64,000 nucleotides of DNA from Bryum argenteum (lineage: Eukaryota; Streptophyta; Bryopsida; Bryales; Bryaceae): NCBI GenBank assembly GCA_037043015.1, contig CM073325.1:21989001-22053000 (forward strand), written 5' to 3'. The stretch's first letter is position 1. Every line of letters begins with the position of its first letter. Shown in pieces: positions 34,001-44,619 of the stretch. The translations under genes and the position numbers were made by a program. The notes under the pieces are model-generated. The model had not been told where the DNA came from, ran no database searches, and saw only the letters and a list, made by a program, of their open reading frames with translations.

Positions 34001-36108
34001 TGTTCCCGTAAGCCATTGTCATGTGGCCTACTGCCACGGCCGTATTCGGAGTATGCAAATCCTCAAGCTGCGAGCAGATAGGGGTGCCTTCGTGGAGTCT
34101 TAAGCCCGTCCCGTGCAGGCTCCACCGTTGGATCTCAAAGAACTCACTCGCACGTTTGTACATTAAGAAAAATGAACTATTGCATCATCATGAAAATTAA
34201 TTAGTGGATTTACCTGTTCTAGTCATTGCCGTGTCCGACCGTGGGGTACCCGTCGCAGCGACTACGGAAAAAGCCTCCGCAGCCTCCTCACCAGACATTT
34301 GAGGTGATTCCGGCGAACAATCCCCCCCCGCAGAATGCTCTGACAGCTCATGATCCTCATGCGTTGGCGAGACCTGCGTCATTTCTTGTCCTACATGGAA
34401 GTCAACGGCTTGCACAGTAAGTTTCATCATATGAAACGGCGATTATCGCAACGTCGTTTACACAACAACGAATTATCGCAACGTCATTTACACAACAACG
34501 AAGCACTTGCACATCGGCCAAGCTGCCACAACGAAGGTGTCGGTGCCCTGTACGTAACGCCTGCTGTACGTGTATGCCTTGTAAAGCATGGCCACACGTG
34601 CGTGATGAAGCTGTCATGCACCCTCACGTCGTGCTGCAGATCGGCCATGTACGTCACTACACTCAACACTCAAATACAATGTTCCGATGAATTCTAATGA
34701 ATGTGAAGCTGGCTACTATCGGCAGCCTTCGCGATCTTGCTCTGCTTGCCAGATACTGAATGCGTCAACTGAGGCACTGCGGAAATGCGTCATCCGGCGA
34801 CGCAGGGGCAGGGAAAAGGGGAGAAGTGCAAACATCTCATCCACCACCAGGGGTCACGCAATTACCGACAAAAATGGAGTCACTGAAATCAGCTCTCAGC
34901 TTGACAAAGAATTCGAGAAGTGCAAAAAGGAAACTCAAGCAACTGTGGGCATGCGAAAAGAGCGCACGGCGGCTTCGAGCTAGACTCATACTCTTCGATC
35001 CAGGCGCGATTAGGGTATAGTTAGGAACCTGATGTTGGTCGGTGGCACGCCGGCACACCCAACCTCGCCTGCGCGATAGCGATTCGGTGGCCACGAACGG
35101 CATGTCGATGGCTTGTAACAGAGCGCAGTACGCTGTTGACGAGGGCTCGGTTACAGGACAGGTCGGTGACAAGACAGTGCCGGCAGTGTCGATGTTGCAA
35201 CCGGGGAGCCCAAAGCAAAGCGCTTGACCGAAACGCAATTAGGGTTGGGTCGGGAAGCTGATGCTGGTTGGTGAATCAGCAGCTTGCCTGAGCTGGCCTT
35301 ACCTATCACGATGCCGGAAGATTAGTCGGGGAGTCAAAGAAAATAGTCGAAGTGCGTGAGCGTTGCCGCGGAAGGAATAGGGTAGGCGGGATATCAAATT
35401 TCAATGAATTGACGGGCTACAACTAAGAGCGTTAGGGGTTAACTAAGAGCGTTAGGGATTAGCATCCCGCTATGCGAGAAGAGGGTACGGTAGATGCCTG
35501 AAAGCGATCACAAGAAACTCCAATTGAAGTCACTAGTACCGTAATGTCACGACCTAGGCCTCCGCATCGTAAATTGACCGTCGCATTCATAGTTTTCACA
35601 TCAATCATAAGTTGAATTTGATTCAAATAAAACTGTCTACGTCAACAGCTAAAACATCTTACCTTCATTATCTTCGTCGTCGCTGTCATCGCTTCTGAGT
35701 TTCTCATTCTTCCAGTTCAAATCGTCCTCAGACAGTTCTTCATTTTCCTACGTCCCAAATAAGAAATAAGCTTCTGGATTCTAACACAATTCGTCAAATC
35801 TAACAAAAAGTAGAAAAGCTTGCCTGATTCCTGCGCCTGCTATACGTGGTTTGAGCGCGCCCCATGGAGCCCTCCCTTGCCTCTTCAATTTGTAAATCAC
35901 ATCCAATGTTCTCTAATATGGGAAATAATGCTTTTGCTGTATTGCCTATATTGCTTGAGCGCTCGCGACTAACTCTCTCCTTCATCTGCGTGACACTAGA
36001 TCGTCTTTTGGAGAAATACAAGCGACCTCCTGCTACCCTCTTCTTACGTCTCTTACTTCTAGCACTCTTACTATTTTGATCGTGCTCAGCTCGACTTTGC
36101 GGCATCAC
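25014..36108 (-). CDS. ParB-like domain / DNA amino-methyltransferase fusion, 11 exons
   Basis: My exon model, phase-consistent throughout, is 36108-35824, 35747-35663, 34408-34214, 29536-28867, 28689-28494, 28421-28011, 27843-26851, 26770-26420, 25854-25572, 25494-25303 and 25210-25014, about 1,285 codons. Residues 1-190 are basic and then acidic, a likely nuclear tail. Exon 4 holds a ParB/Srx-type domain (MFHVWDGNHRLQAW, residue ~363). Exon 8 has DLMLADYPDG (residue ~970) where DPPY, motif IV, is expected. Exons 9-10 read KQRTELFFKP, then VLDFGAATGTSVQAA and RNILALEGD, the classic motif X/I layout. Motif IV before motif I defines the beta/N6_N4_Mtase order. Such ParB-methylase fusions are known from phages and bacteria. 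The first intron begins with GC. One in-frame TAA lies at 27706-27708 in exon 7. The substrate (6mA or 4mC) is unknown. Confidence 0.75.
25880..26230. repeat. Intron-borne GCCGGCAC repeats
   Basis: Lies inside the intron between exons 8 and 9 of the methyltransferase gene. Two tandem duplications are clear: ggtctgccggcaccacttgg (26070 and 26101) and a 26-bp unit with aagccggcaccg (about 26131-26185). The core is the same GTGCCGGCA motif that fills the large intron and the region 3' of the transposase. Confidence 0.8.
29590..34060. repeat. GTGCCGGCAG repeat block with ~500-bp higher-order units, in one intron
   Basis: The 4.7-kb intron between exons 3 and 4 of the ParB-methyltransferase gene is filled with GTGCCGGCA motifs. 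From about 30600 to 33800 they are organised in some six units of 460-570 bp. The landmark tgagcagggGTCTGATG or its variant tgagcatgg falls at 30883, 31424, 31991, 32544, 33007 and about 33477. Many open frames of 60-150 codons on both strands arise from this repetition and are not genes. The presence of such a repeat inside an intron is odd, and the splice phases on both sides still agree. Confidence 0.85.
34430..35660. other. Intron 2 of the ParB-methyltransferase gene, no repeats of note
   Basis: Between exons 3 and 2 of the minus-strand gene. Contains a tandem duplication of about 27 bp (ttatcgcaacgtcNTTTACACA, 34442 and 34469) and several unremarkable frames on both strands. I recognise no separate gene. 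Confidence 0.4.
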
Positions 36109-36608
36109 TTAGACATACTATGTAGTTCTCAGATGCCACTAAAAATGCAAGGTATCCTGAGATTAGCATCTCCTTACCATGAGTTCTCTGACGGTGCGTA
36201 AATTGAAAAAGCTCCCATGCACGTTTAGCATTGATAACGGCGCAGTAAGTTCCATTATTACCACTCTGTACTTCGCAAATTCCGTCGGTTCTGACACCAC
36301 TAACCTTCTGTAATTACATCTTCTAAGTGGCCGCACTTACATAATGGTCGTCATTTTTAGAGTACCCCCATACCATGTTTAAAACTTTCAATTTCAATTG
36401 CTAACATCCTTTATTTCTTGTGGCGGCCACTTTAGTATGCTCCAGTGTGTCAGATTACCTGATTTAGTTTGTATTATTTATTTCCACGACGAACGTAATT
36501 TTAATTTGACGGCTATTATGAACTAAGAGTTCTTTGCATTTCATGTATCCACTGCAACTAACTTGAAATCATACGTGCAATCAACAGGTTCTGAAATATT
36601 TTTCTCCG
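36109..36608. promoter_or_regulatory. Divergent promoter region of E1
   Basis: These 500 bases separate the start of the minus-strand ParB-methyltransferase gene from the ATG of the plus-strand transposase. They contain an inverted repeat, CTAAGTGGCCGC (36323-36334) and GCGGCCACTTTAG (36423-36435). An intron may end at 36588 (caatcaacag) in the transposase leader. E2 has the same head-to-head arrangement with a GACGGCGGCCGTC palindrome, which suggests a shared control site. Confidence 0.5.
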
Positions 36609-39600
36609 ATGGCAACTATCCGAGTGGATGGTGGGCGAGCCCCGTTGCGTGTGCTACCTCAATCTGATGGTCGAATCGTCGTGAGTGCTAGAATGTTGTC
36701 TGCGAAGTTTACTTTGGGTTTAGATTCGCTCTTCCTGGAGGAAGAAGTCTTGGACGATGTCGGGAATCTTTCATACACTGTGCACATTGAGCCTTCCGAG
36801 GGTGAGGATGTAGTGTGGATATTACAATCATCGCAGTACCGTGTTCACGGTGTTGTCATTCCTTCACAACCGGCATTAGCGACCTCAGCGTCTGAGTGCG
36901 AGATTCTTCCATCTAGTGCGAAAATGAATCCACTTATGAAATGCGATGAGAGTGATGTACAGTCCGTTCGGGAGACAGAGCCTGCTTCGCACGATACTGT
37001 GTTACCTCCAAATCCTCAACCAACCTCTATAGCTCCGTCTCCATCTAGGTCTGAGAGTTTCAATAAGAAGCCTCCGCTTCCACCATCTAACAATGACCCC
37101 GTTAGTGCTGTCTCATGCATCCGCAAACTGCAGTACAGGAAAGGCGCAAAGAGTGAACTTAGCAAGATAGAGTTGAATACCTTTCAGTACTCCTTCGTCC
37201 ACTATTTGCCGGCCCAGTATGATGGCAATCTAGTTTTTGAGTTTCCACCGCCTCTACAGGATACCAAGATGGGCACTGCGAAAAAATTGTCGGGAATGGA
37301 CAAACATCACGATGGTCATACATGGTGCAATCTGCACACTCGTAACATTCAAAATGACCATGGTCTTACCTTCCGCATTGCATATTGTGCTGGTCATTTA
37401 CGTTGTGAGAATGCAGAGTGCGGTTTTCTTCAGAGAGAGAGTCGGGAGGATGATGTCAACGAGAAGCTGTGGGATGGCTTTGTCAAGAAGCCGTTTCTTG
37501 GTAAATGCCCTCAGTCTGAGTCAACGCTCGTGTGTGCAATTTGCAAGGAACCAGCGACTTGTATTCAAAAATGCTCAGCGTTGATGTACTACGTCACGGG
37601 TGATACTAATACGACCAAAGCATGTATTCACATCGGACACCACAATCACCCTGTGGGGCGTGGTACGTGTAGGGAGTCTCTGGATCTCCGCGATCACTTA
37701 TTACAGGGAGCACTTGAGAGAACACCGAAGGCGTCTCCATCAGCGATTGCATTGTCAGCTAGTTCCGAGTTCCTTGGAGACTACCTTTTAAAGAAGGATG
37801 GAGAGACTCAGTCTGTGTTAACGGATAAGGAATTGCAGGATGTTATGTTCAAGTTTGAGAGTTTCACAAGTCCCACAATTCGACACAACGTGTCGCATTT
37901 TAGAAGGATGGGAAGAAATGGCATAATCGACGGAGTCTGCGAGTTGAGGGGGACTTCACGGTGGCCATATGTGCAGGAGAACAGATTTCCTGGCCAAGGG
38001 ATTAAATCAGACAAGGTGTTCGTGTTCAAAATGTCAGAGCTTGGACCTGGATCGGGCGTTGATCTCGTCAGACGAATGCAACCTGGAGGAAAGTTGCAAA
38101 ATGCCTGGGTCATGTTCGACCACGTAAAGCACATCAAACGCTACACAACCTTTGCATGCCACGTGTACGAGCCGAAGTATCGGAAGGTGATGACGATCGC
38201 AATTTGCGACATGATGTCCGAAACTCAAGATGCACAGTCATACCTGTGGAGAGGAATCAATGCTGTCATGGCTGAGCACGGAGTTCACAACGTTAACTTT
38301 GCGGGCTTTATGGCAGACAGTGCGCAGGCTAATTGGAATGTTGTTCGGGAAATCTACGGTTCAGGTGATAAATCCGTTCCAATGCCAAATAAGGAGCGTT
38401 CATGTCTCCTACATTGGACTACTTGATGCAGAGAGCAACAAACAGTTATATTAAGCCTGAACTTCGCGACGAGCACAAGCGACTGTGCACTCAGTGGAAG
38501 GATGCGCGTACAGCTGATGAAGCAGAATCGCATTGCATGGCGATTCGATCATGGTGGTCTACAAGCGGAGCAGCCAGCGACTCGGACATCCACGCACTCG
38601 ACAACTGGTTAGCGTGGTGGCACTTCCGATATTGGCAATGGGGCGGGTACATGGACATGGTACTTGTCCGGATTTCTTTTGCTTGTTCGTATTCCTCTCG
38701 TATATATTCTGTAATCAATGCGCCCGACCTTTCTTGCTTGTGTTCATTTGCTAAGACTACTGTTTTGCATGTTCAGAAACTTACGGAGGACCAGAGAGCG
38801 GAGATGCCCATGTGCAATTTATCTGAGACTATCCATGCATCATGGAGCAAGCAATCCGGTAAACTCTGTGATAATATTTTTGAGGCTACCATCGAAGACT
38901 ACTGTCGTGCATTCGTTCAATGCACCAGGTACAATGCATTTGACAAAGGTCGTGGATCTGGTACCGGTCCAACTCTCGAGGAATTGCGCTTTCGTGCTGC
39001 TACCCGCTCTGCTTCTAAGAGCGGCAATCTTAAATCAGTTTACCGTGCGATGGATCTTGTACCGGGGGCGGATGAATTTCTCGTTGGCGCAGCATCGTAC
39101 GCAGGGGAAGAAGTGTTTGGATCCACAAAACGAAGGCTTGATTCCGAACCAGGTGGTGAAAACGACTCTCACAGGTTTGACAAGGTGAACTTCTCGCAGC
39201 CGAAGACCATGAGGACACAGGAGCATGGATCTCCCTCCACACCGATTCAATTGGATGCTAACAAAGACGACAATGACAATGTCCAAGTCGTAATGGAGAC
39301 AAGCCCGGTTCATGCTCGCGAAGGTGTGCAGCACGTCACGAGGGTTCTCGAGCTTGAATGCTCACCAAAGATGTGGCACATTCGCCGAATGCCTTCTGTA
39401 GGAACGAAGATTTGTACGGCCATGATCCCGGACACCAACAGAAAGTGTAATCGCGGGCTTCCAAATGGAGAACCTGCTCCAGCCTACCACGGCGTGAAGC
39501 ACGTTTGCGCCAAGAACAAGAACTATGCGCAGTTCTTTTTTTTTTGTGCAGACAATGCTATAGGGTGCTTAGCAGGAAAAAGGCGTAGATGGTTCCCTGA

Positions 39601-40225
39601 TTCGCCAAAGGTGCCACACATTTGGCCCGTGCAAAAGGGAACTAACCTCACAACGCGGGAAATCCTCACTTTAGAGGCGGCAGGATTTCAGTTGCAACAG
39701 AAACCACCAATGCCGACCGAGAGGCAGTTTGGAAATGATTCGGCAATCGCAGCCAGTATTGCGAACATTCCGGCACCGGAAAAACCCGACAAGTTTCTCA
39801 ATATAAGAAGCTCTCGCCCTTGTCGTCGCAATGTTACAAAGAAGGTGGCCGCTCAGCAGTTGAACAAGTGGGAATCAGCCATGTTACTCGACGTCGTCCT
39901 AACTCGCATTATGTTGGTGCCAAGCCCCGGACTTGGGGCAGTGATTGATATAATATCCAAGAAGGGTCCTGCGAAAGATGCGCAAAAGTACAAGGTAAGC
40001 ATTGGTACATTTCCAGAGTGCACGTGTCCTAGCTTCAAGAGCATGTACATTCAGTTCAAATCGCGTAAATCCTACGAAAACTGCAAGCACATTTACTACA
40101 TCTATCGTGTGGTTTGTGGCCTCGACCAAGAGAGAGACCGGTTTGTACACGGCCCGACATTGAGCTTCAACGAGATCAAGCGACTTCTTCTGAACGGAAT
40201 TATCCAGCGGATTCCAAGCACTTAG
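36609..40225 (+). CDS. Mutator-like transposase with SWIM finger (E1 copy)
   Basis: Reading in order: N-terminal region (residues ~1-190), a GCM/WRKY-like finger (CAGHLRCENAECGFL, then HIGHHNHP), and an RNase H-like core with MFDHVK, CHVYEPKYRKVMTIAICD and GFMADSAQANW followed by CLLHW (the CxxH of Mutator transposases). After these come QWGGYMDM, a middle Cys-containing stretch (KCNRGLPNG, FFFCADNAIGC) and a C-terminal SWIM motif (CTCPSFK...NCKHIYYIY). It cuts and joins element ends. An intron of 117 bases at 38660-38776 keeps the frame open and has gta...cag borders. One apparent one-base frame change near 38420 separates the two long frames (36609-38426 and 38402-40225). The E2 copy reads through that place. 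It is divergent to the ParB-methyltransferase gene. Confidence 0.8.
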
Positions 40226-40639
40226 ACATTTTTTCTAGGAATCATGACATCTGTAGTCTGATTTAAGTACTCTGTTTTATGCTTCTATACATTGAAGTAC
40301 AAGCCATTTCTACATGGGAAGTAATATGTAGTCTTAGATCTATGATTGCGTCAACTTCAATGCAAACCTTAACCTACTAATCTATTTCTCAACGATAACA
40401 GTGGTGATAACGCATTCTTCTCTTCATACATGCCCTATTGTTCCGTGAGACATATATATGAATTTTGTTCCGAACAACCTGCAAACGTCGAAGTCCAAAT
40501 AGTTCCCTTGTATGATGCTGCTGTTGCTGAGTTAAGACTCTTTACCATATGTAGTCCTTTGACGCCATGTCGACTTGTAAGTGTGTTGCCGTTCCCACTT
40601 CAAATGTGCCGATGCTATAAAGAGCCTTTGTAGAATAAC
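40226..40639. other. Transposase 3' flank, nothing recognised
   Basis: AT-rich sequence after the transposase stop, probably its 3' untranslated region. No gene or repeat is seen. Confidence 0.4.
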
Positions 40640-41300
40640 AACCTGTGCGCCGGCGCCGGCGGACCCCTGCTGATGCCGGCGGACCTCTCGTGGTGCCACC
40701 ATACCTCATCTGGTGGCTGCCGACCGTTGCCTCTAGCGTGCTGTTGCTCTCGCCGGCGTACCCCTCTGCTGGTACCGGCGGACATCTCGTGGTGCCGGCA
40801 TACCCCATCTGGTGGCGGTCAGCCGGCTCAATTGCCCCTACCGTATCGTTGCCGGCGCCGGCAAACCCCTGTTTGTGCCGGCAGACCTGAGGTGGTTCCG
40901 GCAGACCTGAGGAGGTGCCGGCAGACCTGAGGAGGTGCCGGCATACCCCATCTGGTGGCGATCAGCCGGCACACTTGCCCCTACCGTATCGTTGCCGGCG
41001 CCGGCAAACCCCTGTTTGAGCCGGCAGACCTGAGGTGGTTCCGGCAGACCTGAGGAGGTGCCGACAGACCTGAGGAGGTGCCTGCAGATCTGAGGAGATG
41101 CCAACAGACCTGAGGAGGTGCCGGCACACCTGAGGAGGTGCCGGCAGACCTGAGGAGGTGGCGGCAGACCTGCGAAGGTGCCAGCAGACCTGTGGCGTGC
41201 AGCCAACAAACACTTGACTCCTGCGTTCCATTGATGACGCAGTCCACCCCTGCTGGTACCGGCGGACCTCTAATAGTGCCGGCGGACCCCTACCTCTTCA
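40640..41300. repeat. Tandem GTGCCGGCAGACCTGAGGAG array 3' of the transposase
   Basis: A ~20-bp unit, ggtgccggcagacctgagga, is repeated about a dozen times between 40870 and 41200. A larger duplication of about 143 bp (landmark cttgcccctaccgtatcg, near 40832 and 40974) overlies it. The core is the same as in the introns of the methyltransferase gene. Minus-strand frames here are products of the repeat. Confidence 0.85.
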
Positions 41301-41999
41301 TACCCATGCTCGTGCAGGAGGACCTCTGGTAGATCTGGCATACCCGTTATTGTTCTGGGGAACGCTCCGTGATGCTAGCACGTCCCTTCTTGCACTTGGT
41401 GGTTGTGGCCTTGGAGCCTTCTTGTGCCGGCGGAGCCTTGTTGCTGCAGGAAGACCCCTCGTAGTATGGAACTCCGTGGTCTTGTTTTCGGACGCGTTGG
41501 GCCAACTCGAGTGCGTGCGTTGCTGTGCTGTACGCACTGCCGGCGCTGGCGCTCTTACTTGATATCGACCGCTATCAGCGGTCCCGCCCTTCGCGAGTGT
41601 TCTATCAGGGTGGTGACGAGGGCGCACTTGGCTAAGTTTCAGAGTTGTGTTTAGTCAAGAGTCTGGGCGCGGCATGCCAACACGTGTGCCAGCTCTATAG
41701 GGTGCTACCGCTCTCGTGCTGAACCGCGTACCGACTCTTAACTTTAACGCGATGAAGCGTCTTCTACTAGGTGGATTTATCTACCGTGTTCTTTGCGCTT
41801 GATGCTCTTCTAGACATTTCATACGACAATGAAACGAGTTGTAAGGCGAAAAAAAGGTTGAAAGAGCATTCCATATTAGAAGCAAAATTTTGCGTATGTT
41901 TAGATATCGAAACAGCTTTTACCATATCAGTCCAATATCACTATGTTATGTCAACTTGACATACGTCACACATATACATTCACATCCAGAATGTACTCA
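41301..41999. other. Spacer with fading GCCGGC repeats
   Basis: Isolated copies of the GCCGGC motif continue to about 41545. After this the sequence becomes AT-rich. No gene is seen. Confidence 0.4.
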
Positions 42000-42577
42000 C
42001 TAAGGGATATTGTTATCTTCAATACCTTCCTCTACTGCATCTTCCCAAATGGATGGTGATAGTGGAGGGTCGTAGTTCTTTGCTGTGTCACGGAACTCTT
42101 CCCATGTCTTGGTCAATTCGGTGTACGTGCTGCTGTCACAACTAAAGCACTTCCAAATCTCTACAGCGCGTTGGATCTCTACTACGTACTCGTCACCTTT
42201 GTTGTTCGATATACAACCAGCACACCACATCTTCGGGCACGTTCCACAACTGATCATATTGTAGTGATGGTCGAAGCACCAACTGCAGCACTCTTCCTTC
42301 CCAGCCTCATTCTGCCGAAATCAAGTGGAACACGAATTAGACCAGTTGTGAGCATTCAGTGATCTGAACAAACTTTGTAACATCAGACATGACAACCACA
42401 ATATATTCCATTCTGTAAAATTCCTACCTTTGTCCACTTCTTCGTTGCATAGTCTGCACGACATTGACAAGAAAGACCAACTGCGAGACGCGGGTGCTGT
42501 TTAAAGGAAATCTGAAACCTCGTATCCCCACAAGCGGAACAATCGTAGGTTGGACCACTGAGAGTGACTGAAGCCAT
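42000..42577 (-). CDS. ADD-domain zinc-finger protein 2
   Basis: Two exons with clean borders, 42577-42428 (donor gtagga) and 42311-42000, giving about 153 residues. Exon 1 holds YDCSACGDTRFQISFKQHPR and then VGLSCQCRADY. Exon 2 holds CCSWCFDHHYNMISCGTC, WCAGCISNNKGDEY and IWKCFSC, followed by a tail TWEEFRDTAKNYD and an acidic end. This is the complete order of the ATRX/DNMT3 ADD module: a GATA-like finger with HPxLxV, then a PHD-like finger. In ATRX the module reads H3 with K9 methylated and K4 unmethylated. A role in binding chromatin near the element is inferred. An upstream in-frame GTG gives a longer frame, but the ATG at 42577 is the likelier start. Confidence 0.75.
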
Positions 42578-42639
42578 ACTAAAGAATCCGAGCGTTCTCG
42601 CAGCAACGACATACAAAAATGAACCATCCGTTGCCACTC

Positions 42640-44076
42640 TATATACTTATGTAATAAGATCTCTCAACCACTCTTTTGTCAGACAATATCTATTTGTCAG
42701 AAGACAGATCATGATCTCCCACGAAGCCTTCTTCAATTTTCACTCGCCCTGGGTCCACTGCCTTCTACGCTGGCCCCACCAACACGCGCTAGGTCCACCG
42801 CGTTGTTCGCCGGCCCCCATTATAACTAGATGCAGGTGCTTTGATTTCGAACGGTACCAAAGTATTTTGTGGTAATGGGGCATTGAGTAATTTTCTTTAT
42901 TTACTCTGTCAGGGGTCTGTTCTTCGCTTCTCAGTTCTGGTGTTCCTCAGTTTGTTCATACTAAGTCCATTTTGTGTGGTCGGCCAATTCTTGTGCACCT
43001 CCTACATTTCAAAATCAGTGCCTAACATCGTCAAAAATTGTGTCCTTATACATATTCGAATTTCATTATCGCTAGATCTTGTGCATGCCCTCGGTTTGAC
43101 ATCATAGATGTCCGCAAGATCAGAGCCATAGGCCGGTTTGAGTACTGTACCGTCAACAATAGGCATCAGTTTTTTACCGAACACGATGGCTTGCATTTGA
43201 AATTTCTAAAGATGAAAACTGGTTCCCTTAAAGCAAGACATGCTACCAAGATCGCGAGTTCTATCACCGAAGGTATATTAAGTTACTGTATGTAGAATTA
43301 CACATATCTCTGAACTAAACAAATCTGCACAGAGTAGACACACCTCACTTGACCAAACACAAACAAACAAGCACACTCCTGATCACTTCTACAGATCACT
43401 GTTACTTATACTGACTCCTCTCACTCATGAGAGAGACGACACAGTTACTATCTCCTGGCAGCACTAACGGCTCAACTGATTAACAATGATTGCAAGTCGA
43501 TGCTGGCAAGATCGTCTACATGGCAAGTAAGAATGCCACCTCCACAGAATCACTGGTCCACGTGCCAGACAAAAGTCATCACAGTGTTGAAACTAATTCA
43601 ATGACTATAGATGTCAAACCTCTGGATACCAAGATTCCGATGTTTGATCACTAAGCCCAAGAATTTTTGTTTGGCAGTTACTCTTAAAATAATGTTTGTT
43701 AAATCCATCAACACATCTTCCATTTCATCACCTCGGAATGGATCACCTCAGAATGGATGTGCTCAATAGAATTGCCTGAGATAGCGAGCGAGATACTATT
43801 CGGTGAGCACTCCTGTTTCTGTTAAATTGGTTCATGTCATCGGAAAAAACTGGCCAAAGGTTAAGACTTTAATCACATTGCTTGATCAAATAGACAATTA
43901 CAAAGACTTGATGATAGTCCACCAAAGGTGCATTACGAAGCAGATGATGTGGCCTGGTGCAAGCGAAAGTAGCAAGATTGAAGTCGGTAATTTGTATTCA
44001 AAAAATTCCAACACATACAAGTCAACTCTCAATCCAAGTGAGTCGTAGCAATACAACTGCTATAACTATCAATCCG
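42640..44076. other. Spacer between ADD genes 2 and 3
   Basis: Contains short frames only, such as 43803-44048 on the plus strand, which opens with GTG and has no known domain. AT-rich with no repeats of note. Confidence 0.35.
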
Positions 44077-44514
44077 CTACTCGTAGTTGGAATCACTATC
44101 AGAATCACTGCTGCTGCGATCACCCGCTTCTGAAGTGAATTCCAGGAAATCCTCCCAAATCGTCTGCAGAGGCACTAACTCATACTTGTTGCAGCTGAAG
44201 CACCCCCAATTTTTGCCCGTCATGTCCTTCAGGTAGTCGTCTCCCTTGTTCCGTGCGATACACGCTGCACACCACACCTTGTTACAATAGTCACACGGGA
44301 TCACAAACTGAATTCCCCCACACCAATTGCATTGCTCATCATCGTACTGGGCGTTCTTCGTGAACACAACGTCATCCAACACAAGTTTGCACGAAATGCA
44401 TATGCCAACACCGAGACGAGGATGCTCCAACAAACAAGCACGGATTTTTTTCTCCCTACAGGCAGTGCAAGAATACAAGTACAATGGATCAAAATCGCCC
44501 GAATGCCCCGCCAT
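44077..44514 (-). CDS. ADD-domain zinc-finger protein 3
   Basis: A single exon of 145 codons from MAGHSGDFD. An open frame extends 34 codons further upstream. The domain reads YSCTACREKKIRACLLEHPR, then GVGICISCKLVLDD, DDEQCNWCGGIQFVIPCDYC, WCAACIARNKGDDYL and NWGCFSC, and ends with a Ser/Asp-rich tail. All cysteines of the ADD module are present, and the DEQCxWC and CDxC...C spacing closely follows human ATRX as I recall it. It shares the WCAxCIxxNKGD core and the TIWEDF-type segment (TWEEF in protein 2) with its neighbour, so the two arose by duplication inside the element. It probably reads histone H3; the tail may mediate other contacts. Confidence 0.8.
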   Translation of the reverse strand: MAGHSGDFDPLYLYSCTACREKKIRACLLEHPRLGVGICISCKLVLDDVVFTKNAQYDDEQCNWCGGIQFVIPCDYCNKVWCAACIARNKGDDYLKDMTGKNWGCFSCNKYELVPLQTIWEDFLEFTSEAGDRSSSDSDSDSNYE

Positions 44515-44619
44515 TTGATCCACAACAGTCCAATAGTGAGAAGCTTCATAAATGAGATGGCCAACAAGAAGCTTAAAAAACGAGAATTGCTTTGAGATGC
44601 TGCCTACCCTGCTCATCCG

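Noticed and set aside
36609-40225. Transposase as a KDZ (Kyakuja-Dileera-Zisupton) member
   Set aside because: The CxxH motif after the second aspartate, a GCM/WRKY-like finger and a C-terminal SWIM finger fit Mutator-like enzymes better. A profile search would settle it.
40640-41300. Cys-containing repeat frames on the minus strand that resemble zinc-finger proteins
   Set aside because: They come from the 20-bp tandem unit. Cysteine spacing follows the DNA period and does not match any zinc-finger pattern.
43803-44048. Plus-strand frame between ADD genes 2 and 3 as a gene
   Set aside because: It opens with GTG, is short, lacks a domain, and has no splice or promoter support.
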